The notes: generated by a model from the letters alone, not told the origin. Shown: positions 12,128-24,362, numbered from the stretch's first letter. The stretch is DNA of 64,000 bases from Allantophomopsis cytisporea (GCA_024752435.1 CP103035.1:1922001-1986000); one strand, 5' to 3'. Made by a program: numbers and translations.

Positions 12128-13204
12128 TCAATAGTGAGTGGGACCACCAGGTGGTTCAGCATCAAGAACTGCTTGACACCGCCGCCTGAAGGAATTGTAG
12201 AGTCCCTGAATGTACTCATCAGGGACAGCTTCCCATGCCTCCCAGATAATCTCTCTAAGCCGGCCAAGGGAAACAGTTTGAGGATCATAGAATTCAATGT
12301 AATAGTGATCTTGAATCCACTTTTTCATCCAGCTCCAGACATGCTCAATGATATTCAAATCTGGAGAATACCGGGGCCACAGGATTACAGGAATCCCTCG
12401 CTGGAAGAGGTTTCTCTGTGTAATTCCAGACCGGTGTGCAGAGGCATTATCATGCTGAAAGACATACTCTGGGTGCTCTTGACAGAGTATTTCCACATTC
12501 CCAAGGATATATTCATTATATTTTAATGACTTGATTGATCCCCAATGCTTCTCCCAGAAAACACCCGGCCCTTTTCTCCCTTGAATAATACACGCATGGA
12601 ACATCCATGCCGGCTGTTTTCCATATTTGTGTCGAAGGTTTTCAGGATGGTAGGCCTCTTGTGTTCCTCTTTTGATTGTAACATAAGAGGCTTGATGTGC
12701 TCCTCCATATGCCCAGGTTTCATCTGAGAAGATTTGATTCATAATCCTCTCATCAGACCAAGTGACTGCATCAGCTGCCCAGGCTCTTCTCTCCTCAATA
12801 ATAACCGGGTTTTCAGAGAAACCTTTGTTCTTTGCAGAGACCCGGTGATAACCAAGACCTTCAAATGCTGTATGAATTGCTTTCACACCAATACCATCAA
12901 GGTGAAGGTTAATTGCTATAGCCGGCACATCTGCAAATTTTATTCTTCGATGGGAAGGATTTTCCCTTAGCCATTCTTCCAGATCTTCACGCTGTGCTTC
13001 GCCAATTCGGGGAGGCCGGCCAGCTTTGGTATGCTGGGGAGTATCACGGTGTTTTTGAACATATTTCACTTGGTGTATAGTAACTCCAAGTTCTTCGCAG
13101 ATATGGTAGGGATTTACTCGGCATCGAAGGGCACCTCTGATCATCGATCTATAATCACGAGAGGTCGTAGGACTATTGTGTTCAGGCGTATGTGGGCGCT
13201 GCAT
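12128..13204 (-). CDS. Tc1/mariner transposase (DDE, DD34E)
   Basis: A single-exon frame of 358 aa, the usual length for Tc1/mariner transposases. The N-terminal helix-turn-helix region has VNPYHICEELGVTIHQVKYV. The catalytic core has the first Asp in FSDETWAYGG, the second in QHDNASAHR, and Glu in SPDLNIIEHVWSWMKK. There are 34 residues between the second Asp and Glu, so the triad is DD34E. No stop or frameshift is present, so the enzyme may be functional. It lies inside matched terminal inverted repeats, which supports a recent insertion. It cuts and pastes its own element into TA sites. Confidence 0.93.
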   Translation of the reverse strand: MQRPHTPEHNSPTTSRDYRSMIRGALRCRVNPYHICEELGVTIHQVKYVQKHRDTPQHTKAGRPPRIGEAQREDLEEWLRENPSHRRIKFADVPAIAINLHLDGIGVKAIHTAFEGLGYHRVSAKNKGFSENPVIIEERRAWAADAVTWSDERIMNQIFSDETWAYGGAHQASYVTIKRGTQEAYHPENLRHKYGKQPAWMFHACIIQGRKGPGVFWEKHWGSIKSLKYNEYILGNVEILCQEHPEYVFQHDNASAHRSGITQRNLFQRGIPVILWPRYSPDLNIIEHVWSWMKKWIQDHYYIEFYDPQTVSLGRLREIIWEAWEAVPDEYIQGLYNSFRRRCQAVLDAEPPGGPTHY

Positions 13205-13314
13205 TTCAGAGTAGGATAGATATTACGAGTTCTCATTATTCGAATATCTTCATTCTGGTGTTCTGGGATTCTGCCATTGCCACTCGCTTATGTACGCTAT
13301 TTTGACGGCTTCCA

Positions 13315-13343
13315 GGCTACACTAGCGTGTGAAAATACCGGGG
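13315..13343. repeat. Right terminal inverted repeat of mariner element
   Basis: The inverse complement of 12002-12030. It contains TAGCGTGTGAAAATACC and ends in four G before the TA at 13344-13345. Confidence 0.88.
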
Positions 13344-13345
13344 TA

Positions 13346-15028
13346 GTACAACACCTCCATCCACTACGTACCGCACTATGTGCAAGCTTGAATGTGCACC
13401 CGCCTCTTCGTCCATTAAGATATCCAATAGTGCAATCGCGTGCTAGGGTTCCCCACTGATTGTATTACGGATGTTAGCAGTACTAGTTTCCCCACAAAAT
13501 ATGATCCATTTCAGCGAAGGCCAGCCCTCCCCAATTACCTTGGTTGTCACCTTGTTGACTTCTGGTACAATGTTTACACGCCTCAATATCGTCGAAAATC
13601 TTCCATCTGCTGCGCCTAAGAAATACCAGACCAGAGTAAGGAAGAAACGAGGCAAGATAATCAAGGATATTCATACCTTATGCAAGCAAAATGGTAGGCA
13701 CAAGGGTCTACTCCTAACTAGCAAGCGCCATAGGGGGAGCTCCCTAAAACTTAAGTATCGAGAAGGATAAGTCATGCAACGTATTGGTTGATGCTCAGTC
13801 AATGCCGAAGGGGGCAACAAAGGCTTGTTATCGTTGTACAGCATGATTTAACCGCCGAACAACCCCCTTTCTGCTGCCTGATCTCGACATTTTCGGTCTT
13901 GTGTATCACCGTCTCCCAGCACCTTGGGTGATATCCCTTGAATGAAAGCCGGAGACTTCATGCATCAAATTGGAGATTTTGAGCAGTAGAAAGGCGTTAG
14001 GATTGAAGACTAAGTCGATGCGCAACCGTCTGTCGACAGCCTGACATTGTCAAATGAATAAGTGCGGGAGCACAAGAGAAGGTGTTTCTGAGTTCCAGTT
14101 TGTTGCTGTTCAAACTCTGACTAACGAGTCAACAGGGCAGGCCAAAGTACATAGTGTAACTTACACTTCTCCAGATAAATGGTTCGGTAGTAAAAAAGCC
14201 AGGGCTATAGTCCTTTTGTCATTGCACTCCCATCAACACTGTCTGTTTACAGCAGTGATTCAGGTTGATCACGAAGCGCCAGAAACCTCCTTCGGTCGGC
14301 TCGCTCACAAATAATGCTTAATATGATACTGACATAGAGAGGGGTCTCTTCGATTACCACCCACTATTTCGCCCATTGTGAGTATGTACAGTCAACAATA
14401 CCCTCGGAAGATACATCAAGACAGAGTTTGTATCATCAAGTTAAGTTGCTTCTCTTCAAACGAGGTATTGAAAGTTTCTCAACGTGTATACTAATATCCC
14501 ACAAGTGAAGATCCAACATTCCAAGACTAGGCAGACAGAAGTCGCTGCTGCTAATAGACTCTTTGCGTGAGGAACGGCGTATAAAGCCAAATATCTCCTT
14601 GCCTTAATCTTACTAAATATATGGATTCTGCGAAAAGAATGACAATGAAACTTCTGTTGAATTTTTCATGTGTTTCCCTACTTTGTATTGAAAATGTCTC
14701 ATATATCGAGAATTCACGCAGCAACGTTATTTTAACACTCGAGAAAAAAGTAGCGTCGCTTTCATCAGGCAGGTATGCCTCCAAACTCTCCATTCAAGTG
14801 TCGACTTACTCTTACCAATGTCAAATCGGGGTCCCTGCACGTTATATAAGGAGCTCTTCATTTTTTAATTGCCTTTCAGTAAGGTATTCATTAATGTCCC
14901 AACTAAACTTATATTCAGGGCGGCTTTCGGAACTAACAAATAGTCTTGTTATTTATATGTCGAATGTAGCCTTCATTGCTCCGGTCAGTATTCCACAACA
15001 CCACAGGACTTCTTTTTCATTTCACAAT
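13346..15028. other. Intergenic, no recognised gene
   Basis: About 1.7 kb with scattered short open frames only. A Lys/Arg-rich frame at 13471-13770 and one at 14054-14314 have no recognisable domain. The region immediately before 15029 is in frame with the next gene but is treated as 5' UTR, because it lacks family-like sequence. Confidence 0.4.
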
Positions 15029-16781
15029 ATGTCTAGTCCAATAGACATCCTTTCTACTCTTGAGAGTTCAACTCCCGACTCTGAGAGTGCCGGAATTGAG
15101 GAGTCGGTAACATCTGCCGACTCGTCAATTGGGGCACTCACGGCGGCGGAAGACTATCAAGAGCTTTCCAATCATCTTGTTCTCTTACGTCCAGCTCACA
15201 TGGATTCAGAAAAGCAGGAGTTGATTTCGGCGCCAATATTCACGTATCCAGTTAAGCAATATGCAGTGTCCATTACACATGACGGAACAGAAAAGCCGTT
15301 CCCACAGTATGGCTTGATAGGTGAGATACTAGAGACCGATATCAATAGTACTGATTCTCGTGTCTTCCTCAACGTCGCTGCGCCGACAAGTACTTTCATT
15401 TGTGGATCTCAGGGATCTGGGAAAAGTCATACACTCTCGTGTTTGCTGGAGAACGCCCTGGTTCAGAATATTGCGAACAAGCTTCCAAATCCCCTTACAG
15501 GCTTAGTGTTTCACTATGACACATTCATTTCGGATAATGGAGGATCGCCCTGTGAAGCTGCCTTCTTATCTTCACATCCGGATATCAGTGTTCGTGTTTT
15601 TTGCTCTCCAACAAATGTGGCTACTATAAAGGTAGGAGCTTCTGATTTAATCTTTGAGATATCGAATTTGACAGAGATTACAGCGCACATATCATAATTT
15701 TGACATCAAAGTTATTCCGTTAACCATCCATCAAGAAGACCTAAATACCAAAAGAATCATGGATCTTATGGCTGTGCGACAGAATGATAATTCAGTTCCT
15801 TTGTATGTGCACGTGATTCATCGGATTCTACGAGAGATGCGGATGCAACAGCAAGAAAGTGGAACTCAGTTTGACTATGAAGTTTTCAAGGACAAATTGT
15901 TAGCTGCAGACTTGTCTGCTGGTCAGCTTGGACCGTTGCAGCAGAGGCTAGACAACTTGGAGAGCTTTTTTCCAAAGACTACCAACTTCTCCGCGAAGAA
16001 AGCCGGTAAGGGACGTCAACGACGCGCACATAGTACTTGGATGCCAAAGGTTTGGAATTCTGACAGCCCCTTTGTGCATTTCCAACTAATGTATTACAGC
16101 CCGGCTGTCTCACAATTGTGGATCTGTCGTGTCCATGCATCAACTCTGAGGCTGCTTGCTCGTTGTTCAATATATGTTTGAGTTTATTTCTTGAACAGAC
16201 TACAAGTGTTGGCAAAATCGTCGCCTTAGATGAAGCGCACAAGGTGAGTAGTGTTATATGATGGTAGCGTTTTTCGAAGTCTGATATTGGAACAGTACAT
16301 GAACAGTTCGGCAGAGGCTACAGTATTGACTGACACATTAATCACTACCATTCGCTTACAACGCCATCTTGGAGCTCGTGTTATCATTTCAACTCAAGAG
16401 CCAACCATTTCACCTGCCTTGATGGATCTATCTTCAATTAGTATTGTGCATCGATTCACCTCTCCAGCATGGATGAAAGCTCTTCAAGCACACATATCTG
16501 CGGTATCATCCTTTCAGCCTGATACGCAAAGTGAAAGTAATGAAGACAGAGTAACAGGCAACAATCAGATCAACACTCCTGAACGGGTTTCACGCGCGAC
16601 GTTTAAGGATATCGTTACACTCAAGATTGGAGAAGCCTTGTTATTCTCACCAAGCGCAGTAATTTCAGTTAGAGATATAAACCGTGTCACATTTCTGCAG
16701 TGCTTAGGTGGTGGAAAGCTTAAATTGAGGATCAGGAAGCGAGTTACAACAGATGGAGGACAAAGTGTTATGGCGCTGTAA
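15029..16781 (+). CDS. P-loop NTPase, HerA/FtsK-like fungal accessory ATPase
   Basis: Predicted exons are 15029-15631, 15684-16049, 16100-16243 and 16296-16781, giving 532 aa with all joins in phase. Walker A is GSQGSGKSHT (about residues 126-135) and Walker B is KIVALDEAHK (about 362-371), directly before the last intron. A sensor-like strand RVIISTQEPT follows, and then LIVHRF-type sequence (SISIVHRFTSPAW). This order resembles HerA/FtsK-type motor ATPases, which act on DNA, but the substrate of the fungal group is unknown to me. The start at 15029 was chosen because conserved-looking sequence begins there; the frame is open for a further 400 bp upstream. Ser/Thr/Asp-rich N-terminus, no signal peptide. 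Confidence 0.7.
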
Positions 16782-16924
16782 CTTAATTCTTTTTGATCTT
16801 TTGTCTTATCGTGGCGGAGTGAATGAAAGCTCCTAGTACTGCACTTATGTTAACAACTGCGTAATATATACAAAAGTTATCGTTGTCCTGATTAAGTAGT
16901 GTGATGTTGATTTGACAAGAGGAT

Positions 16925-17080
16925 TTCCAGAAAACAATACTAAAGGAATGACCTTCTCGCCGTTAGATAACACAATCATGTCGTCAACATGACCGACGTG
17001 AATCCAAAAGTTCTTGTTGAAAGGGTGCTTCTTGTATTGATTTTTAGTTGGATTGGTGGTGGAGTGATTAAAAAAGAAAG
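16925..17080 (-). pseudogene. Fragment of an adenylation domain (NRPS-like relic)
   Basis: Reverse-strand sequence here is similar to about 20005-20130 of the neighbouring NRPS-like gene, the region coding for the A8-A10 part of the adenylation domain. It shares ACAATCATGTCGTC followed by aligned flanks, but is broken and only about 150 bp long. It is the remnant of a second, diverged copy rather than an exon. It abuts the left direct repeat at 17105. Confidence 0.65.
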
Positions 17081-17104
17081 ATGCATATCGCCCGACGCTT
17101 TCGC

Positions 17105-17315
17105 TGAGATACCTGCCTAGGTATGATGATTATCTGCGAACGATATGCTAAGGTAACTGTGACTGAGTCGACCTTAATCGTGATGTGACGCGATCTGCCG
17201 TCTTGGTTCCTGAGCAGTTTAATTCAAAATATCATGGATTTTTTGAGCAACATGGATCCATCATGCTTGATTTTGGTTTTGTGCGAAGGCTAGGAATGAG
17301 GCGTTGGAGAATCGA
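17105..17315. repeat. Direct repeat, left copy bracketing the NRPS-like gene
   Basis: This aligns in the same orientation with about 22372-22600. Both begin GAGATACCTGCC and include GAGCAACATGGATCCAT and TTTTGTGCGA, with substitutions throughout. The two copies enclose about 5 kb that carries the NRPS-like gene. Confidence 0.7.
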
Positions 17316-18178
17316 CCAGCACGGCGGTATGTCAGATCTGGGTGATTCAGAAATAAAATAAACACCAAAAAAGTTTCTTTTAGCAAAGAGTCGGAGCAGA
17401 GAAATTTCTTCTGCCAAACCAGCCCATGCATTTGATGAAACCTTCAAGAACTTTGTTGAATATTATGCGGCATCAAGACATGGGCGGATACGTGATATGC
17501 CGACAGTATCGTCGATTATAAACAATGAAAGACAGGCTCATTTAAGATACTGGTTGGTAGAGGCTGTATGTTAGTGGCGGGGTCAGCATGGAGAGACTTT
17601 TCAGGCAAGCACAAACATATACTTGGTAAATCATGGTAGACACAACCAATGAACTTACGCTATCATACGGTGCCAAAATCTGGTGTTCGATTCAATATCC
17701 CCAGAATTCTTCCAAATACCAACCCTCGGGCTTTTGATCTGTCTAGTCCACGGTAATTGTAAGGTGCACATAATTATTTGGTGAGTGTTCCGATGATAGC
17801 CTCATTATCTGGCCCGGATATCCCACTGCGCTGTAATAGGCAGAGCACTTCAATGTCACCCAATGCCGACCTCAACCATATCTGCCAATCTCTCGGCAGA
17901 AAATCCCAACGGCGAAGCCCACCTGTGAGAAGTGGAGGTTATCTTGAAAGATCCCTCAAGACCATCAAAGGTAGTATGATATACTAGGTCTACTCAAGAT
18001 TGTAAATATTACGTGCTTTTACACAGGAGAGGTTCACTTCAATCAAACCAAACAGCATAATTAATTCGATAATAAATTTAGAATCCACAAAATTTATATA
18101 GCTGCAACCCGCTACCTAAGACAAAACCTATAGGCACAAAACAAGAAATCGCTCTTGAGAAGTGCCGTTATATATATT
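17316..18178. other. Intergenic, no recognised gene
   Basis: About 860 bp. A reverse-strand open stretch around 17770-17930 could be a decayed exon but shows no domain I can name. The 3' UTR of the NRPS-like gene should lie at the right end. Confidence 0.35.
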
Positions 18179-21100
18179 CTAATAAGCCCACTGCGCAAAC
18201 CAAGTATCAATCCATGCTCTGTTGACTGGAGCCAAATTCTTCATAGAGTCGGAATCATGGACGAGATTCTTCGTCTCAAAGACACCGATCTCACCAATCC
18301 CCTGAGCGAGGTCTTCGAAGAAGCCCTGAACCTTCTTAGCCGGGAACCTCTCAAGCGTTTGTTCGTCCTCACTCAACTGCGCAAGGGCATCCAACCACTC
18401 GGTATAAGAGACCTCAGTCAAGGTCTTGCCCCTGATAGTATAGTAAGCCGTGATGAAAGGTATCAGCTCGGAGAAGGAGGATTGGTGTGGATTGACCAGG
18501 TTATAGACCTTCGCGCCATCTACGGTGGCGTTGTTTGGTGGAAGCTCGATGAGCTCGGCCATGACGCGGCCGAGGATATCGACGGGTATCCAGTCGATGG
18601 CATCCATACTGCCGAGCGCCTTTGGGATGATGCCGAGCTCGCCGCTCGTCTTGACAAGAGATGGAAACCACTCCTGCGTGTTCCACTTGCCCTTGTTACC
18701 TCGGAGGACAGGGCCACCGATCTGGCCAACGCGGAAAACGGTCATGTCGACACCACGTTCGTGGGCCGCGTATTCGAGTATGCGCTCGGACACGTATTTA
18801 CTCTGGGCATAGCCCATAGGTGCGGGGCTAGTGTACTCTGAGACCACACGTTCTGGAATGACGCCCGAGCAGCAGCTCATGGTTGAGATGGACGAGATGA
18901 AGCAAAACTTGGGGTGATGGGGACTCGTCAAAGACAAGTGGGCGAATGCCTTAACACTTCTGATCTGACTATCAAAAGAGTTAAGGGGGTGGTTGAAGTT
19001 GACCTTCCAGGCATTGTGGATAATGATGTTGGCGTTGTTGTAGATTTTGGAGTACTGGATGTCTTCAAGGCCGAAGGTTGGGTGTCCAAATTCCGCTTGG
19101 AAGAAACTGATTCTTCCTGATGTAGGAGTCAAGTGCTTCTCGCCAAGAATTGCCCAACGGTCAAAGAACTTCTCCTTGCAACCAGCAGAGCGATCAAGAC
19201 AGTATATTTTGCCGATTCTTGGGTTAGCTAGAAGGGCGAGAATGATGTAGAAACCAAGCGACCCTGTAGAGCCTGTAACGACGATGTTGAGCTTGTTGTC
19301 CACCTTGAGCTTGAAGGCAGACTTAGCTGGGAGATCAGATGTATGTGTTTCAACCATAGCACGCATCTTATCCTCAACACTGACAGACTCACAAGAGGAT
19401 TTGCCTGTAGCAAGAGCGAGTATAGCAGCCTTAAGCTGGCTGATTGAAGGGTTCTCGTAGACGAAGCGGGTGCCTAGATTCTTGGCGACCTCTACTCTAT
19501 CCTTGAGGGTATGTTTGATGGTGTTGGAGAGCTGGGTAGTCTGGAGGGAATCAAATCCAAGAACGAAGAAGTCATCTGTCTCTTGAATATCCCTTCCAGG
19601 TACGATTCGACCGACAACCTCCTCCAAGAATTTCTGTACAGCTGTTGCATCTGTAGGGGAGGATAGTTCAACCGGTGGACCATTTGTCAATTGATCTTTG
19701 CTTTCAAAGTCCTTGTAAAGCGCATCAATGTTGATATTGTACTCCTTCACATTCTTGAAGCGCTGAACAGTGCCTTTGGATGCGCGATAGAAGGGCTTCT
19801 TTGGATCAGCTAGAATGACAAGATCTCTAGAGATCTGTGCATGGTCTGGAACAGTCTTATTTGCCGCTTCGATGACAGGCCAAATCTTGTCGATGACCTT
19901 CGAGTCATACTCAACACCATCTCTGAGCTCAATAATCATACCACATTGGAAACGTGCTTGGCCGACAACAAGAGCAGATTTGATAAGAGAATGTCCAGAA
20001 ATCATTTGCTCCATTCCTACAGGAATGAATTTCTCTCCATTGGAAAGAACAATCATGTCGTCAATACGACCGATGTAAATCCAGAAGCCCGTCTTAGTGG
20101 GATGTTTCTTGTAATAATCCTTAGTCCGCCATTCGTCGATATCTCGAAAATTCATAAAAATTCCCTGGGCCCATTCTTGGCCAGGGACACGATTAATAAC
20201 CAACTCGTAGAGATCAGGGTCGTCTGGGCTCTGCTCAAACATTATACCACCAATAGTTGGGTGAAAGTAGAACGCTTGCCAGTTTTCTGGCTCCTTTGAA
20301 ACAAGAGGGAGGAGACCAGCTTCTGTAGAGCCCATAATCTGAGACATCACTGGGATGTGCTTGGAGAGATACTCGCCAGCAAAGTTCGCAAGTGGTCCAC
20401 CTCCACAACCAATGAGCTTTGTGTTACCACAGTACTTCTCGAACTCTTCCTGGTACTCCTTTACAACATCCTCCAATAAACTTGGTGGTGATAGAATAGA
20501 CGTGAGTTTGGTGTACTTTAGCAAGTCAATAATGATTTTGCCGTTCGGAGGAACATCAGTCGGCCCAAGAATCATAATACAGTCGTACCAGAAAGGCTGG
20601 AGGTAAAATCCAAGACCACCCATATGGAAGAAAGGGAAGCCGAGATAGTATTCTGCGCGCAGTCCCTGCGCAACCATAGAAGAACCTGTCGCCTCCCATC
20701 CATCAACTGCGGGAACATTTCGAGCGCTATCTATCAGGCCAAGGAAGTCGTTACGATAAATGATAGCCTTTGGGTTTCCAGTGGAACCGGAGGTGTGAAG
20801 AATCAAGACGGACTTCTTAGCCGCACTTTCCCAAGTATCGTTATATTTGTATGGTCTCGACTGTTGCACGACAAGTTCGGACCATTCTGGAATTTGGAAA
20901 GTATACAAGTCATTGACAGCTGAAGCCAAGCTACTGGCGCGTTTTTCATTACCCTCAGTATAAAAAAGGTTGCAGCAGTTCGTGTCGTTGAAAAGTGACT
21001 TATTGTTTGCAATTGAGTTCTTCAGCGAGGGAAGGAGGAGCTACATGGTAGTTAGCTTTTGAAAGACTCTCATCGGAAGCATGGGCAACTACGGGTGATC

Positions 21101-21459
21101 CAATCTTTATGGCGGCTATCTCCATAACCCAATATCTAACGTCTGTAAGTCCCTGATAATTCAGTCAGCAGTGGTGCTGGAATGCATTTCATCTAACTCG
21201 CCATGTAGGAAATTGTTGTTTCTTGGCCATTCTTATTTTGAAGTTTGTCCTGGAGCCAGAAGGACATATAGTTGGTAGCATTTGCAATCTGTTCAACAGT
21301 AACTTCTAAGAATCCCTTTGAGATGTCGGATGACTTGGCGATCTTGCAAACAACACGACTTGGATCTTCCTTGGCCAATTTGTCGACGCTGTGGGCCAAC
21401 AATCTCTGTCCGTAAGGAATCCGGGGATCCACGTCGGGCTTTCTGAGCTTGAAATCCAT
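18179..21459 (-). CDS. NRPS-like adenylate-forming reductase (A-T-R)
   Basis: Predicted exons on the reverse strand are 21459-21202, 21152-21093 and 21040-18179, giving 1059 aa in frame. The first intron appears to be GC-AG. The adenylation domain covers about residues 1-520, with the core LHTSGSTGNPKAI, FPFFHMGG and an aryl/acyl-AMP-type segment TGFWIYIGRIDDMI. The carrier domain follows with the phosphopantetheine serine in FFVLGFDSLQTT. The C-terminal thioester reductase has the Rossmann motif VTGSTGSLGFY and the catalytic YAQSKYVSE. No condensation domain is present. Such enzymes activate a carboxylic acid, load it on the carrier and release it reductively as an aldehyde or alcohol. The substrate cannot be read. 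It looks intact. Direct repeats lie on both sides and a related relic lies downstream. Confidence 0.93.
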
Positions 21460-22639
21460 TGTGAATGAGAGTCGACGGTGAGAATTTTTATAATGCTAGA
21501 ACAGATCAAGTATAACGTGTATATGCTGATATGAGTTAACTGTAAGGCTTGAAGTACATGAAAGTTAAATGACGGAGGAGACGAGTCTGATGATTAAATG
21601 AGAATGAAGATGAAGAAACTACCGGATAGTGACACACACACATATATATATGTCTCGATGGCAAGTGTAAACAGGCACGTGCAAGCTACAAGATCCAATA
21701 AAACGAAAAGCCTTATCACATAGGAGTGATGCGGACTGCAATGATGACTATGCTGCTCCATTGAGAGCTGTAGTTTCATGGTGGTTCTGCCCCTAGATGC
21801 TATACATTCTACCTTCAAGTGAATTGGCCCTCGAGTAACCACTTTCACATGCATGAGTGTGGACTCCGGTCGGTAGGTTGTATTACGTGACATGGCAAAG
21901 ACAGACACGTCAAGTCAGGAAATCAATTAAGACGATCCATATTTTCCGCACTGGTTCATAGAATTTTGAAAGGTCCCGTTTTAGTTCTAGTAAGATTCAG
22001 TCAGAGCCACCAAAGGACAAGTCTAAAACTTTCGTTATCAATCAGTGACTCGTGTGTGTAATGTGTACTGCGTAGGGATCCGCAAACGCAAGACCGCGGA
22101 TTCCGCTTCTTCGGGAAGCGTCCCATAATGCAGAGCACGGAGCACTTCTGCGGACACCAACAAAGGTCGCGTCAATTAGTATAACCCTTGCTGAATACTA
22201 GAAGAACTTAATATAAGTCTGTCTGGAAATAATATTGGGAATCCAATATCAGAATCGAAGACATTTTAACTGCGTGATTCTTGTAGCATCAGATTCTGGT
22301 TGAGGCTGAGAAGCAGCCTTGAACCTACGTTGTTAGAGTGGATAGATTCAGAGTGCCTGAGGCTTACGATGAGATACCTGCCCAGGCACGATAAATATCT
22401 ACGAACAATACGCTAAGGTAGCTATGATTGAGATAATCTATCTGAAATTTCTTACCTTAATCATAGCGTGACACGATCTACTGTTTTGGTATCTGAGGAG
22501 GCAGACATATTCAAAATGCCATGGAATTTTTGAGCAACATGGATCCATTATGCTTGAATGTCGGTTTTGTGCGAGGTTAAGAATGTGGTGTTGAAGTCTA
22601 CTGTACTAGTATCTTCAAGCCTAGCTCTTTTCGGGTGAT
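21460..22639. other. Intergenic, promoter side of the NRPS-like gene
   Basis: About 1.2 kb upstream of the reductase gene. It contains a short CA/TA microsatellite near 21635-21650 and the right direct repeat (22372-22600). No other gene is recognisable. Confidence 0.45.
22372..22600. repeat. Direct repeat, right copy
   Basis: The counterpart of 17105-17315, in the same orientation. It carries about 25 extra bases in the middle. Together the pair brackets the NRPS-like gene. Confidence 0.7.
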
Positions 22640-23200
22640 GGACCATCATCTGTTCACCCATCAACATTCATTTGATCCATCAGCTTTCTTTGGCCGTCAA
22701 CTTCGTTTGACCCATCAGCTTTCTTTAACTCATTCATCAATGTCCATTTGGCCTATATACCAACATTCATTTGCGCCCCCAATTTCTTTGACCCATCAAC
22801 CGTCTTTGACCCATCAACTGTCTTTGACCGTCAACTTCGTTTGACCCATCAGCTTTCTTTGACCCATCAGCTTTCTTTGACCCATCAGCTTTCTTTAACT
22901 CATCCATCAATGTCCATTTGGCCAGTACATCAACTATCTTTGACTGTCAACTTCGTTTGACCCATCAACATTCTTTGACTCATCAGCTTTCTTTGACCCA
23001 TCAACTGTCTTTGACCGTCAACTTCGTTTGACCCATCAGCTTTCTTTAACTCATCTATCAATGTCCATTTGGCCTATATACCAACATTCATTTGCGCCCC
23101 CAATTTCTTTGACCCATCTATCAACATCCATTTGACCCACTTATCAACATTCAATCTACCTGTCTACAACGTTCGGTTGACCTATTCCTCACTACTTTCT
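22640..23200. repeat. TTTGACCCATC repeat array I
   Basis: The words TTTGACCCATCA, TTTGACCGTCAAC and variants recur at 13-20 bp spacing. A larger duplication repeats a block containing CATTTGGCCTATATACCAAC (about 22745 and 23062). Related arrays occur at 28440-28700 and 31660-31860. Open frames through it reflect the repeat, not coding. Confidence 0.85.
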
Positions 23201-23392
23201 GATCTAACCACCAATATCTACTTCACCTTTCTATAATCGGTTCAAACGTTCCCGCCAAAGATCGCTGCCTCTAGTTGCCTCAAGCTCCTACGTAGCAAGT
23301 AAGGGCACATGAATTCTTATATATATAATGTAGTTAAAGTAACTATCAGTACACTCTTCACATTCAGTAAAGCATATACAGCCACCTTCAAT

Positions 23393-24187
23393 ATGAACGC
23401 AAAGCTCCCAGCATATAAGGGTTTTACTCTTCCTACGTCATATGGGATTTTCACAGAATCGTAAGTATTTTTCAGAAACTTGATCTATACTTTAAACTAA
23501 TTCGGAAGACTTCTTCCGTTGTTTCACGGCCCGCAGATCACTATTCAGATTGGATCTAAAGATCATAAATACCAACTCTCAAAGGCACTTTTATGCAAGC
23601 ATTCTAAATACTTCCTTAGGATTGTTGAGAGTGGCTCGCAGTCTGTAACTTTACTCGAGGAAGACGGCATAGTTTCGGTCCGAAGCTTTGAGATGTTGAT
23701 TCAGTAGTTGTATACACGTGAAGTTATCTTTGAGAGCTGCACTGCAGAGACCTTGCTAGACTTGGTCCTCGAGTTTGCTAGACTCGCCGATAAGTGTGGT
23801 GTCACTGGCATGGAAGACATAATGACAGAGTTCACAAGAGTTGTACTTGTTCTCAACCCAGTCTCAACAGATGAGGAGGAAAATACTAGAGACGTCGGCC
23901 TCTACCTTTCTCCCCAGCACATAAAATCCGCAGTATCTCTTCCAGAGAGACATCCACTCCGTCAATTTCTTTTCGATATATTACTTGGCGGACGCTTGAA
24001 AAGCGATAAGCCCAAATCTCTGGGAAGAGATGGTCAAGTTTCGGCATTGAGAGTTAATTGCAATGTTATTGAGAATAGTACCTGTAAGAACACGGGTGAT
24101 ATAGGACACAAGTCGGCGTCTGAAAATTCAGCTATTCAAAGACGAATCTATCTTCAGCGTCTTTCGATGCTTCATGGACATGATTAG
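23393..24187 (+). pseudogene. BTB/POZ-domain gene with one premature stop
   Basis: Predicted exons are 23393-23460 and 23509-24187; reading through one stop they give 248 codons in a single frame. The BTB core is visible as LLPLFHGPQITIQIGSK, then YQLSKALLCKHSKYF, then SFEMLIQ-stop-LYTREV. The stop at 23705-23707 (TAG) sits where BTB proteins of this type have Trp (QWLY). A TGG-to-TAG change is one G-to-A in a context that fits RIP. The downstream part (LLDLVLEFARLADKCGV) remains typical. It could be a pseudogene, a truncated 78-aa BTB peptide, or a strain-specific null allele. Confidence 0.7.
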
Positions 24188-24362
24188 TCATAGATTAAGC
24201 CAATAATTAAACCGAGCCTTGAAGTAGTTCATCTTTTTCTGAGGCCCTCATTATATGTACTTGAAATAGTGCGATATCATCTTTTTCCCTCTATAAAGGG
24301 TCGAGTCCTTTGGGTTCCAAATACCAATTGTCCTTGATTTATACTCTACGCTTCTAAACGAC

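Larger units (their letters stand above)
11998..13343 (-). mobile_element. Complete Tc1/mariner element with TA target duplication
   Basis: A single intact transposase gene is bounded by matching terminal inverted repeats, with TA dinucleotides at 11996-11997 and 13344-13345 as expected for Tc1/mariner insertion. The element is about 1.35 kb. The left end begins with eight C, whereas the right end has four, a length change that looks like homopolymer slippage. The terminal repeats extend about 29 bp with two mismatches. Confidence 0.88.

Noticed and set aside
14621..15028. N-terminal extension of the P-loop NTPase gene
   Set aside because: The frame is open, but the sequence is unlike the folded protein and an ATG in good position lies at 15029; kept as probable 5' UTR.
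22635..22960. Forward frames with repeated LTHQLS-like residues
   Set aside because: Generated by the GACCCATC repeat array; no start context or domain.
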